Made by a program: the position numbers and the translations under genes
Part shown: positions 16,559-24,350 of the stretch, piece after piece
How the letters are laid out: every line of letters starts with the position of its first letter
Position numbering within the stretch: the stretch's first letter is position 1
The notes under the pieces: generated by a model
The model's input: only the letters and a program-made list of their open reading frames with translations
Databases searched by the model: none
What the model was told of the DNA's origin: nothing
Assembly: GCF_900626285.1 (NCBI RefSeq)
Contig: NZ_LR131147.1
Coordinates: 611,262 to 653,244 of the forward strand
Direction: 5' to 3'
Length of the DNA: 41,983 bases
DNA from: Intestinimonas massiliensis (ex Afouda et al. 2020)
GTDB taxonomy: Bacteria > Bacillota > Clostridia > Oscillospirales > Oscillospiraceae

Positions 16559-18343
16559 CTATTGCTTGGCGATCTGTTCGGCCAGGTCGTTGAGGTAGAC
16601 CCAGCGCTCCATTTTCTCCTCCAGGGCGGCCTCCAGCTCCTCCTGCCTGGTCTGGAGCTCCTGAAGGGCTACATAGTCGGTGGCTTTCTCCGCCTGCTCC
16701 CCCTGGACCTGCCTGATCTGCTCCTCCAGGGCGGCGATATCGGCGTCGATGGTCTCGTACTCCCGCTGCTCCTTATAGGTGAATTTCACCTTCTGGCGGG
16801 GGGCGGGCTGGCGCTCCTTCCCCTTGTCCGGGGCAGGCTCCCTGGGGACCTTGGGCTTCTCCTCCTTCCGCCGGGCCTCCAGGTACTCGGTGTAGCCGCC
16901 GGGATAGCCCTTCACCCTGCCATCGGGCTCCACGGCGAACACCCGGCGCACCACCCGGTCCAGGAAGTAGCGGTCATGGGACACCGCCACCACCGCTCCG
17001 GGGAAGGTGTCCAGATAGTCCTCCAGGATGGACAGGGTCTGGATGTCCAGGTCGTTGGTGGGCTCGTCCAGCAGCAGTACGTTGGGTGCGGCGGCCAGCA
17101 CGGACAGCAGGAACAGCCGCCGCTTCTCCCCGCCGGACAGTTTCCGTATCGGGGACCACTGGACCTCCGCCGGAAAGAGGAACTGCTCCAGCAGCTGGGT
17201 GGCGGTGAGCATTCCGTCTGCCGTCTCGATCCGGTTGCCGATCTCCTTCACGTAGTCGATGACCCGGGTATCTCCATCCATATCCGGCACCTCCTGACAG
17301 AAGTAGCCGATGCGGACGGTCTCCCCCACCTCGATCTCCCCGGCGTCGGGGGCCAGCTTCCCCGCCATCAGGTTGAGCAAAGTGGACTTGCCGCTGCCGT
17401 TGGCCCCCACGATGCCGATGCGGTCGTCCCGCAGGAGCATGCAGTCAAAGTCCCGGATCACCGTCCGGTCCCCGAAGGACTTGGTGACGCCTCTCAATTC
17501 CACCGTCTTCTTCCCTAGACGGCTGGACCGGGCGGAAAGTTCCAGGGAACTTTTTTCCGCCGGGCCGGTCTGGGCCTTCAGCTCTTCATACCGCTCCAGC
17601 CGCTCCCGGCTCTTGGTGCCCCGGGCGGTGGGGCCCTGCATCACCCACTGGTACTCCCGGCGGAGGATGGCCTGACGCTTGCGCTCGCTGGCTTTCTCGC
17701 TCTCCAGCCGGGCCGCCTTCCGCTCCAGGTACTTGTCATAATTGCCCGGATAGGTGTACAGCTTGCCGTCCTCCACCTCCACCATGGTGGTGACGATGCG
17801 CTCCAGAAAATACCGGTCGTGGGTCACCATCACCAGGGCACCCTTCCAGGCCTTCAGCTCCTCCTCCAGCCAGTTCACCATATCGTTGTCCAGGTGGTTG
17901 GTGGGCTCGTCCAGAATCAGCACATCGCTGGGCCGGGCCAGCACCGCCGCCAGGGCCACCCGGCGGCGCTCCCCGCCGGACAGCTCCCCCACCTTCTGGT
18001 CGAACCGGGGTACCCCCAGGCGGTTGAGAATGGTCTTGGCCTCATACTCCGCCAAAACCTTGTCGTCGTCGCTCAGCCCCGCCAGCACCTGCTCCAGCAC
18101 CGTCCGCTCCCCGGAAAACACCGGGTTCTGAGGCAGATACTCCAGACGCACGTTGGGGTCTGGCCGGACGGTGCCCTCGTCAGGCTCCTCCACCCCGGCC
18201 AGCAGGCGGAGCAGAGTGGATTTTCCGGTGCCGTTGACCCCGATCACACCCACCTTGTCCCCGCGATCCACATAAAAGGAGACCCCGTCCAGTAAAACAC
18301 GGGTCCCATATATCTTTGTCAGTCGTTCTCCAGAGAGCAGCAT
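16559..18343 (-). CDS. ABC-F family ATPase (Uup-like)
   Basis: This 594-residue cytosolic protein has two ABC domains in one chain and no membrane segment, typical of ribosome-associated ABC-F proteins. Domain 1 has GVNGTGKSTLL and LSGGERRRVALA with LILDEPTNHLD; domain 2 has GANGSGKSTLL and LSGGEKRRLFLL with LLLDEPTNDLD. A charged linker sits between them, and a roughly 80-residue C-terminal coiled coil (TYKEQREYETIDADIAALEEQI) marks the Uup-like type. A role in translation or antibiotic tolerance is possible but not shown. A TATACT -10 box lies at 18383-18378 on the minus strand. It leads an operon with the SLH protein. Confidence 0.92.
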   Translation of the reverse strand: MLLSGERLTKIYGTRVLLDGVSFYVDRGDKVGVIGVNGTGKSTLLRLLAGVEEPDEGTVRPDPNVRLEYLPQNPVFSGERTVLEQVLAGLSDDDKVLAEYEAKTILNRLGVPRFDQKVGELSGGERRRVALAAVLARPSDVLILDEPTNHLDNDMVNWLEEELKAWKGALVMVTHDRYFLERIVTTMVEVEDGKLYTYPGNYDKYLERKAARLESEKASERKRQAILRREYQWVMQGPTARGTKSRERLERYEELKAQTGPAEKSSLELSARSSRLGKKTVELRGVTKSFGDRTVIRDFDCMLLRDDRIGIVGANGSGKSTLLNLMAGKLAPDAGEIEVGETVRIGYFCQEVPDMDGDTRVIDYVKEIGNRIETADGMLTATQLLEQFLFPAEVQWSPIRKLSGGEKRRLFLLSVLAAAPNVLLLDEPTNDLDIQTLSILEDYLDTFPGAVVAVSHDRYFLDRVVRRVFAVEPDGRVKGYPGGYTEYLEARRKEEKPKVPREPAPDKGKERQPAPRQKVKFTYKEQREYETIDADIAALEEQIRQVQGEQAEKATDYVALQELQTRQEELEAALEEKMERWVYLNDLAEQIAKQ

Positions 18344-18419
18344 AATACAGGTTCCTCGCTTTTTTATGATCTGTTTTAGTATAGCGGAAACAGGCGAAAA
18401 AGAAAAGGGGCTTCTCCCC

Positions 18420-18448
18420 TTGACAGGAAACCGTATTACTCATATAAT
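18420..18448 (+). promoter_or_regulatory. Consensus promoter of the gntR/ABC operon
   Basis: TTGACA (18420-18425) and TATAAT (18443-18448) match the consensus exactly with 17-bp spacing. Such a strong promoter implies tight repression, consistent with the operator just downstream. Confidence 0.9.
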
Positions 18449-18459
18449 ACAGTCAGAAA

Positions 18460-18481
18460 GTGTATTAATTGTGTAGTACAG
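18460..18481 (+). promoter_or_regulatory. YtrA-type GntR operator
   Basis: GTGTATTA (18460-18467), six bases, then TAGTACAG (18474-18481) form an imperfect palindrome of the YtrA-subfamily type (GTGTA...TACAC). It lies between the predicted transcription start and the ribosome site of the GntR gene, so binding would block the operon's own promoter. Confidence 0.7.
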
Positions 18482-18498
18482 TTGAGGAGGTGAGGGCC

Positions 18499-18891
18499 TT
18501 GGTTGATTTTTCCGCCTTTGTACCGGAAGACGGTCTGCCCATCTATCTGCAGATCATCCGCCACGTCAAGCGGGCCATTGCCGCCGGGACGGTGCGGGCC
18601 GGAGACGAGCTGCCCTCCCGCCGGGTGCTGTCCGCCCAGCTGGGGGTGAACCCCAACACGGTGCAGAAGGCCTACAAGCTGCTGGAGGACGAGGGGATCA
18701 TCACCTCCCGCTCGGGCGCCAAGAGCGAGATCGCCCTCTCCCCGGACCTGGTGGAGCAGATCCGCAGACAGCTGCTGGAGCAGGAGGCGGGGCTGCTGGT
18801 GCGGTCCCTGCGGCAGGCGGGCCTGGAGAAGGAGGCCGCCTTTGACCTGCTGGACCGGCTGTGGGAAGAAAGTAAGGAGGAAGGATTATGA
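18499..18891 (+). CDS. GntR family regulator, YtrA subfamily
   Basis: This 130-residue repressor has a GntR winged helix-turn-helix at about residues 8-75 (PIYLQIIRHVKRAIAAG, GDELPSRRVLSAQLGVNPNTVQKAYKLLEDEG) and only a short C-terminal helical tail, the mark of the YtrA group that controls ABC exporter operons. The TTG at 18499 was chosen because AGGAGGT lies 7 nt before it; the in-frame ATG at 18469 falls inside the operator and lacks a ribosome site. Its stop overlaps the next ATG (ATGA). It probably represses its own operon through the site at 18460-18481. Confidence 0.9.
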   Translation: MVDFSAFVPEDGLPIYLQIIRHVKRAIAAGTVRAGDELPSRRVLSAQLGVNPNTVQKAYKLLEDEGIITSRSGAKSEIALSPDLVEQIRRQLLEQEAGLLVRSLRQAGLEKEAAFDLLDRLWEESKEEGL

Positions 18892-19619
18892 AAGGTTATC
18901 TGTCCGCGCTCTCCCCCGCCGCCCGGCTGACGGTGTGGAAGGTGCTGGCCATCTCCCTCCTGGCCGCCGGAGCGCAGGTTCTCCTGCTGCATGTCGGCCT
19001 GAGAGGATGGGACTTTGACAGCAGCGGCACGCCGGTGCTGGAAGCGGCGGTACAGATGGGCAAACTCTCCCTGGCGTTTGGGGCGGGGCTGCTGCTGGTG
19101 TGCGCCGTGCTGGTGCTTCCGGGCCTGGAGCGGGGAGCCAAAACCGGCTATACCATCCGGCGGCTGGCCGCAGACGAGCGGGTGGTGGTGGTGCTGTGGG
19201 GCGGGCTCAACGCCCTGCTGCTGCTCATCTTCTGGGGCATCCAGGCGGCGGCGGCGCTGGCCCTGAGCCGGTACTACTTCCAGACCGTCATGGCAGACAC
19301 CGCCAATCAGCAGTCCCTGTTCATCGCCTTCTCCCGCTCTCCCTATCTCCACGCCCTGCTCCCTCTGTGGGACTGGCCGGCGATGGTCCGCAACGTGTTA
19401 TGCTGTGTCACGCTGGGGATGTCCTCCGCCTCTCTCTCTTTCCACTGGCGGCACGGGCGGAAGGCCTGGACCCTGCTGCCTCTGGCGGTGCTGGCCGCCG
19501 TTCTCTTCCCCTCCGGCATGGACGGCGGCACCGTAACCGGCATCGGGCTGATCGTCCTCGGCGCAGCCCTCGTTCTGATGATCTTCAATGTCTGGAGGTG
19601 TCACGAGGATGAAGAATAA
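18888..19619 (+). CDS. Membrane protein, probable ABC exporter permease
   Basis: This 243-residue protein has about six hydrophobic segments (near 17-35, 55-80, 103-125, 160-180, 192-207 and 213-233). It is not clearly recognised by sequence. Its position between a YtrA-type regulator and an ABC ATPase makes it a likely transporter membrane subunit. A cytoplasmic loop after the second segment contains YTIRRL, which resembles YLMRRL in the next protein, suggesting that the two are related halves of one permease. It starts within the stop of the regulator (ATGA) and ends 11 nt inside the next gene. Confidence 0.75.
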   Translation: MKGYLSALSPAARLTVWKVLAISLLAAGAQVLLLHVGLRGWDFDSSGTPVLEAAVQMGKLSLAFGAGLLLVCAVLVLPGLERGAKTGYTIRRLAADERVVVVLWGGLNALLLLIFWGIQAAAALALSRYYFQTVMADTANQQSLFIAFSRSPYLHALLPLWDWPAMVRNVLCCVTLGMSSASLSFHWRHGRKAWTLLPLAVLAAVLFPSGMDGGTVTGIGLIVLGAALVLMIFNVWRCHEDEE

Positions 19620-20112
19620 ACTGAAGCGCCTGGCCCGGCTTTTCCCCCTGGGTTGGCCCTGGGACAACGAGCTCATAGGGGCCGCCTGCGCCATGGGCAT
19701 ATCTGCCCTCACCGCCCTGTGCCTGTTCGCCTACCGGTTCAACATAGCGGTGGACAGTCTGTACCACGGCACCGGCCCGGAACGCCAGCTGATCCCCGGC
19801 GCCGTCATGCTCCCCTATCCCCAGGTGCTGGGCAACGCCATGATCCTGTTCGGGGTCACCGCCCTGTGCCTGGCCCTGCTGACCGTGGTCCACTACCTCT
19901 GGCACCGGCATGGGGCCCGCAGCGACTACCTGATGCGGCGGCTCCCCCGGCGGTGGGAGCTGGCAAAGCGGTGCCTGGCGGGCTCCGCCGTTCTGCTGGC
20001 CTGTACCGCCCTGGCGGCAGCGGTGCTGTTCGGTATATTTTTCATCTGGTATCTGTGCCTGACCCCGGCGGGCTGTCTGCCGCCGGACGTATGGGCTAGG
20101 ACAGGAGGTTAA
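19609..20112 (+). CDS. Small membrane protein, probable second ABC permease subunit
   Basis: This 167-residue protein has three hydrophobic segments (about 23-45, 73-96 and 122-148). The ATG at 19609 follows GGAGGTGTCACGAGG and overlaps the previous gene by 11 nt; an earlier ATG at 19588 lacks a site. YLMRRLPRRWE after the second segment echoes the previous protein. It could be a partner subunit in the exporter. I do not recognise a named family. Confidence 0.7.
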   Translation: MKNKLKRLARLFPLGWPWDNELIGAACAMGISALTALCLFAYRFNIAVDSLYHGTGPERQLIPGAVMLPYPQVLGNAMILFGVTALCLALLTVVHYLWHRHGARSDYLMRRLPRRWELAKRCLAGSAVLLACTALAAAVLFGIFFIWYLCLTPAGCLPPDVWARTGG

Positions 20113-20116
20113 GGCT

Positions 20117-20851
20117 ATGCTGGAACTGAAGGATGTGAAAAAGACCTATCTGAACGGCTCCAAGGCCCTGGACGGGGTGGATCTGGCCATCGGCCCCGGG
20201 GAGATCGTGGGTCTGTTCGGAGAAAACGGAGCGGGCAAGACCACCCTGATGAAATGCGTGCTGGGTCTGCTCCGCTGCACGGGGGAAATCACCCTGGACG
20301 GCGACCCCATTACCCCCAAAAACATCGCCCGGCTCTCCTTCGCCACCTGCGAGCACTCCTACTTCCCCGCCCTCACCGCCAAGGCCCACCGGGCCTTCTA
20401 TCAGGAGCAATTCCCCACGTTCCGCTCCAAGCGGTTCGAGGCACTGATGGACTTCTTCCAGCTGCCTATGGGCAAGGCCATCCGCGGCTTCTCCACCGGG
20501 CAGAAGAACCAGTTTGAGGTGATCCTGGCCCTGAGCCAGGGGGCGGACTACATTCTGATGGATGAGCCCTTCGCCGGCAACGACATCTTCAACCGGGAGG
20601 ACTTTTACAAGGTCCTGCTTGGGATTCTGGAACCGGAGGAGACCATCCTGCTGTCCACCCACCTGCTGGAGGAGGTGCAGCACTTCATCGGCCGTGCGGT
20701 GCTCCTCCACCAGGGAAAGGTGGCGGGTGACGTCACCACCCTGGAGCTGGAGGAGCAGGGCCGGGGGCTGATGGATTTTGTGAAGGAGACCTACCAATAC
20801 AAGGCCGACCGGGTGAGCCGTGCCCTGGGCGAGCTGACGGACAGGGAGTGA
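20117..20851 (+). CDS. ABC transporter ATP-binding protein
   Basis: This 244-residue ATPase energises the exporter encoded by this operon. It has Walker A GENGAGKTTL (about residues 36-45), a shortened signature FSTGQKNQ in place of LSGGQ, Walker B YILMDEPFAGND and the switch STHLLEEV. The FSTGQ signature is common in ABC-2-type drug or lantibiotic exporters paired with YtrA regulators. It starts 4 nt after the preceding stop, with AGGAGG upstream. The transported compound is unknown. Confidence 0.92.
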   Translation: MLELKDVKKTYLNGSKALDGVDLAIGPGEIVGLFGENGAGKTTLMKCVLGLLRCTGEITLDGDPITPKNIARLSFATCEHSYFPALTAKAHRAFYQEQFPTFRSKRFEALMDFFQLPMGKAIRGFSTGQKNQFEVILALSQGADYILMDEPFAGNDIFNREDFYKVLLGILEPEETILLSTHLLEEVQHFIGRAVLLHQGKVAGDVTTLELEEQGRGLMDFVKETYQYKADRVSRALGELTDRE

Positions 20852-20855
20852 GGAT

Positions 20856-22289
20856 ATGAGAGGATACCGATGGCTGATCCTGCTGCTGGCCCTGCTGTCC
20901 GCCGGGCTGCTGACGGCCGCCGATCTCACCATTCTGGACACCGCCGACCAGGTGACCGTGGAGCGGGAGGTACTGGCGGGGGAACCGGACGCCGCCGCCG
21001 GGGTGGAGGTGACCCTGCCGCTGTCCTGCGGCGACCATCTGTTCTGGACCACCACCTTTCCCGCCGACCGGCCGGAGGAGGCGGCCACCGACTTTACCTA
21101 CACCCTGAGCCGGGACTACCGCATAGCGCCGTGGGACCAGCAGCCGCTGTCGGTGGAGGTACTCGACAGCTACTACTGGGATCTGGGATATGGTGAGGAG
21201 TCTGATCCCTCATCACTTCGGGATCAGCTGTTCCAGCAGGCCCAGGACGCCGCGCCGGCGTATCAGGACAGCACCTTTACCTTCTGGGTGCGGGACTATT
21301 TTGACAGCTGGCCTTTGAGGGTCACCGCTGACAGGCAGAAATACACCGCGTATGCCCAGTACGGGAAGGACAGTCTGTCCCAGCTGTTTCAGTCCTACTT
21401 TTCCATCCCCGTCTCCTCCGGCGCCCGGATCACCGTCACCGTCCACAACCTAAGCGGAGGCGGCACCTCTTATGACGAGATCGGCATTCCCCAGCGGCTG
21501 GACAGCTTTTCTGCCCCCTGCGGCGATTCCATTCTTTTCGTGCTGGCCAATATCGCCTCTGTCGCTGTCAGAGACGAGGCGGGAAACTTCCAGCGAACCG
21601 CGATGGCGCTGGACGGCAGCCAGATCCCCGGCGGCTGGGGGCTCTACCGCTATATTCCCAATGAGGATTACACCGGCGGCACGCTGGAGACCCTCTGGTC
21701 CCTGCCGGACGGGGCCGAGATCCTGGAGTTCTGGGGGGCGGAGGATGAGAAGGACTTCTTCCTGCTCACCCGGGAGGAGGAACAGCTGCGGCTGCGGGTC
21801 TTTGACGGGGACGGGAACCTGCTCCAGGCCATGGATCTGCTGCCTCTCTCCGGCGAAGAATCCTATATGCAGACGTACAAGGGGGACGGCTTCTTCGTAC
21901 CCATGATCTACGACCCCAGGGACGAGGGATATCGCTATCACTTCGCGGTGGTGAGCAAATGCGCGGAGGATTGGTCACTGGCGTTTACAGGGGATGACCG
22001 TCAGGCTGATTCCCTTGGCTACGGCGGCTTTTCCTGGGTCGACAATGCATACGGCGGCCTGATCATGGCCTTTGATGGAGAGCGGCTGGTCATCCGGGAT
22101 TCCACCTATTCCGACAGCGACCCCTTCTGGCTGGCCATCTACACCAAGGACGGACTGGACTATCTGGCCACCTACCGGAACTCTGTCTCCCAGGCGGCCG
22201 ACAACAGCTCCGGCCCGACCTTCTATGATACCGCCCGGCCGTTCTGGATCGAGGAGCCCCAGGTGCGGTGGACGGAAACTGCCTCTTGA
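20856..22289 (+). CDS. Exported protein of unknown function in an ABC exporter operon
   Basis: This 477-residue protein begins with an N-terminal signal or anchor (YRWLILLLALLSAGLLTAADL) and has no further membrane segment, so it should lie outside the membrane. I recognise no domain. The C-terminal half is rich in aromatic and acidic residues with repeated strand-like stretches (for example GWGLYRYIPNEDYTGG, DYLATYRNSVSQA) and could be a beta-propeller or beta-sandwich. It starts 4 nt after the ATPase gene. Its stop codon lies inside the -35 box of the leucine T-box promoter. Its role in export, sensing or immunity is open. Confidence 0.75.
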   Translation: MRGYRWLILLLALLSAGLLTAADLTILDTADQVTVEREVLAGEPDAAAGVEVTLPLSCGDHLFWTTTFPADRPEEAATDFTYTLSRDYRIAPWDQQPLSVEVLDSYYWDLGYGEESDPSSLRDQLFQQAQDAAPAYQDSTFTFWVRDYFDSWPLRVTADRQKYTAYAQYGKDSLSQLFQSYFSIPVSSGARITVTVHNLSGGGTSYDEIGIPQRLDSFSAPCGDSILFVLANIASVAVRDEAGNFQRTAMALDGSQIPGGWGLYRYIPNEDYTGGTLETLWSLPDGAEILEFWGAEDEKDFFLLTREEEQLRLRVFDGDGNLLQAMDLLPLSGEESYMQTYKGDGFFVPMIYDPRDEGYRYHFAVVSKCAEDWSLAFTGDDRQADSLGYGGFSWVDNAYGGLIMAFDGERLVIRDSTYSDSDPFWLAIYTKDGLDYLATYRNSVSQAADNSSGPTFYDTARPFWIEEPQVRWTETAS

Positions 22290-22314
22290 CAAAACCGGAC
22301 GGTTCGGCTAAAAT
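22286..22314 (+). promoter_or_regulatory. Promoter of the T-box/leuA unit
   Basis: TTGACA (22286-22291) and TAAAAT (22309-22314) are 17 bp apart. The -35 box overlaps the TGA stop of the preceding gene (22287-22289), so the two units abut without spare sequence. Confidence 0.85.
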
Positions 22315-22324
22315 GACCGTAATC

Positions 22325-22590
22325 AAATCCTGATACAGGCAATGATGGGAAGAAAGCACGTCCCGTCCCGCTCAGAGAACCGGTGGTTGGTGCGAACCGG
22401 CGCGGGGAAGCGTGTGGATACTGAGCCCGGAGCCGTCCGCCTGAACTTCCAGTAGGGCGGGCCGTCACGGCCACGTTACAGGCCGCGGCCTTGTTGGAGG
22501 CCATGAGCGTCCGCCGGTGACGGCGGGCGGAAGCAGGGTGGTACCGCGTATCTTACGCCCCTGACCATATTCTGGTCAGGGGCGTTTTTC
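22325..22590 (+). ncRNA. Leucine T-box riboswitch upstream of leuA
   Basis: The leader contains the conserved T-box sequence GCAGGGTGGTACCGCG (about 22533-22548), whose TGGTACC part pairs with the uncharged tRNA acceptor end in the antiterminator. Upstream, stem I shows AGAGAACCGG and GGTGCGAACCGG, with paired flanks TCCCGC/GCGGGGA. A specifier-like GATA-CTG-A places CTG (Leu) at 22421-22423. The intrinsic terminator is at 22555-22590. Uncharged leucyl-tRNA should favour readthrough into leuA. The T-box call is firm; the specifier assignment is by pattern and by the downstream gene. Confidence 0.93.
22555..22590 (+). terminator. T-box regulated intrinsic terminator
   Basis: A perfect 13-bp stem (22555-22567 with 22573-22585) with a 5-nt loop is followed by a T run. 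It immediately follows the T-box sequence, with which it must compete. Confidence 0.93.
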
Positions 22591-22619
22591 GTACTCTGAC
22601 CCAAGGAGGAACTGCTATT

Positions 22620-24311
22620 ATGAAACCCGCGCAGGAAAAGTACATTCCCTTTGTCCCCATCAAAATGGAAAAACGCACCTGGCCCGACAAGGAGCTGAAG
22701 GCCCCTCCCATCTGGTGCTCCGTAGACCTGCGGGACGGCAACCAGGCCCTGATCGACCCCATGAACGTGGAGGAAAAGCTGGAGCTGTTCCACACCCTGG
22801 TGGACATCGGCGTCAAGGAGATCGAGGTGGGCTTCCCCTCCGCCTCCGAGACCGAGTATGAGTTTATCCGCACCCTTATCGAGGGTGGCCACATCCCCGA
22901 CGACGTGACCATCCAGGTGCTGGTCCAGGCCAGAGAGCACCTGATCCGCCGCACCTTCGAGGCTATCGACGGCGCCAAGCACGTGATCTTCCACTTCTAC
23001 AACTCCACCTCCACCCTCCAGCGGAAGGTGGTGTTCCACACCGACGTGGCCGGCGTCACCCAGATCGCCGTGGACGCCGCCCACCTGATCCGGGAGCTGA
23101 GCCAGCCCGCCATCGACAAGGGCATGGATCTGCGGTATCAGTACTCCCCCGAGTCCTTCATGGGCACCGAGATGGACGCCGCCGTGGAGATCTGCCAGGC
23201 GGTCATCGAGGCCATCGGCGCCACCCCCGACCACAAGATCATCCTCAACCTGCCCACCACCGTGGAGAACTGCATGCCCAACTACTTCGCCGACGAGATC
23301 GAGTACTTTATCAACAAGCTGCCCAGCCGGGAGTGTGCTATCATCTCCCTCCACCCCCACAACGACCGGGGCGAGGGCGTGGCCACCGCAGAGCTGGGCC
23401 AGCTGGCCGGAGCGGAGCGGGTGGAGGCCACCCTGTTCGGCAACGGCGAGCGCACCGGCAACGTGGATATGGTCACCCTGGCCCTCAACCTGTACACCCA
23501 GGGCGTGGACCCCGGCCTGGACTTCTCCAACATCAACAAGATCCGGGATGTGTACGAGAAGGTCACCAAGATGAAGATCGGCGAGCGGCAGCCCTACGTG
23601 GGCGAACTGGTGTTCACCGCCTTCTCCGGCTCCCACCAGGACGCCATCAACAAGGGCGTCAACTATATGCAGACCAGCGGCACCGAGTACTGGGAGGTGC
23701 CCTATCTGCCCATCGACCCCGCCGACGTGGGCCGCCAGTACGAGCCCATCATCCGCATCAACTCCCAGTCCGGCAAGGGCGGCGCCGCCTTCGTCATGCA
23801 GCACTCCTTCGGCTTCGATCTGCCCAAGGCCATGCACCCCGAGTTCGGCCATATCGTCCAGGTGGAGACCGACCGGGTGGGCAAGGAGCTGAAGCCGGAG
23901 GCCATCTACGAGCTGTTCAAGACCCACTACATCGACGCGGTCAAACCCTACGAGCTGGTACGCCACTCCTTCGCCGAGTTCACCGACGAGGAGGGCCACT
24001 CCCACGTCACCTTCGCCGGTACCCTGCGGCACACCGACACCACCTTCCAGGTCCAGGGCTCCGGCAACGGCCCCATCGACGCCTTCTTCAACGCCATCCA
24101 CGGCCAGAAGATGGACCGGTTCACCTTCGTGGATTACAGCGAGCACGCCATCAAGCAGGGCTCCGACTCCCAGGCTGTGGCCTACATCCACCTCCGGGAT
24201 GAGAACGGCAAGGACTGGTTCGGTGTGGGCATGAGCCACAACATCAACCTGGCCCCGCTGAAGGGCATCCTCTCCGCCATCAACCGGGCGGTCACCAAGG
24301 ACGGAATCTGA
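22620..24311 (+). CDS. leuA: 2-isopropylmalate synthase, long (LeuA2) type
   Basis: This 563-residue enzyme condenses acetyl-CoA with 2-oxoisovalerate to 2-isopropylmalate, the first committed step of leucine synthesis. Marks are WCSVDLRDGNQALIDPM (metal and substrate binding), STSTLQRKVVF, the metal-binding SLHPHNDRGEGVATAEL and GNGERTGN. The C-terminal regulatory domain spans about residues 430-560. The sequence resembles the long yeast-like form rather than the short bacterial form. GGAGG precedes the ATG, after the T-box terminator. No other leu genes adjoin it, and the gene is closed by a terminator. Feedback control by leucine is expected from the C-terminal domain. Confidence 0.95.
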   Translation: MKPAQEKYIPFVPIKMEKRTWPDKELKAPPIWCSVDLRDGNQALIDPMNVEEKLELFHTLVDIGVKEIEVGFPSASETEYEFIRTLIEGGHIPDDVTIQVLVQAREHLIRRTFEAIDGAKHVIFHFYNSTSTLQRKVVFHTDVAGVTQIAVDAAHLIRELSQPAIDKGMDLRYQYSPESFMGTEMDAAVEICQAVIEAIGATPDHKIILNLPTTVENCMPNYFADEIEYFINKLPSRECAIISLHPHNDRGEGVATAELGQLAGAERVEATLFGNGERTGNVDMVTLALNLYTQGVDPGLDFSNINKIRDVYEKVTKMKIGERQPYVGELVFTAFSGSHQDAINKGVNYMQTSGTEYWEVPYLPIDPADVGRQYEPIIRINSQSGKGGAAFVMQHSFGFDLPKAMHPEFGHIVQVETDRVGKELKPEAIYELFKTHYIDAVKPYELVRHSFAEFTDEEGHSHVTFAGTLRHTDTTFQVQGSGNGPIDAFFNAIHGQKMDRFTFVDYSEHAIKQGSDSQAVAYIHLRDENGKDWFGVGMSHNINLAPLKGILSAINRAVTKDGI

Positions 24312-24318
24312 ATACGGC

Positions 24319-24350
24319 AAAAGCGGCGGGGACTTCCCCGCCGCTTTTTA
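24319..24350. terminator. Bidirectional terminator between leuA and gluQ
   Basis: A perfect 13-bp stem (24319-24331 with 24336-24348), a 4-nt loop, T on the plus side and the complementary A run on the other side. It serves leuA and the convergent gluQ, whose stop codon overlaps the hairpin edge. Confidence 0.9.

Noticed and set aside
14570..17518. 982-residue plus-strand frame over the SLH protein and ABC-F genes
   Set aside because: It spans two well-supported minus-strand genes and a terminator. It reflects third-position GC bias, not a gene.
22476..24320. 614-residue open frame on the minus strand over leuA
   Set aside because: It is a mirror of the GC-rich leuA codons. The plus-strand product is an unmistakable 2-isopropylmalate synthase with a T-box, and the minus frame is a low-complexity Val/Gly/His-rich product.
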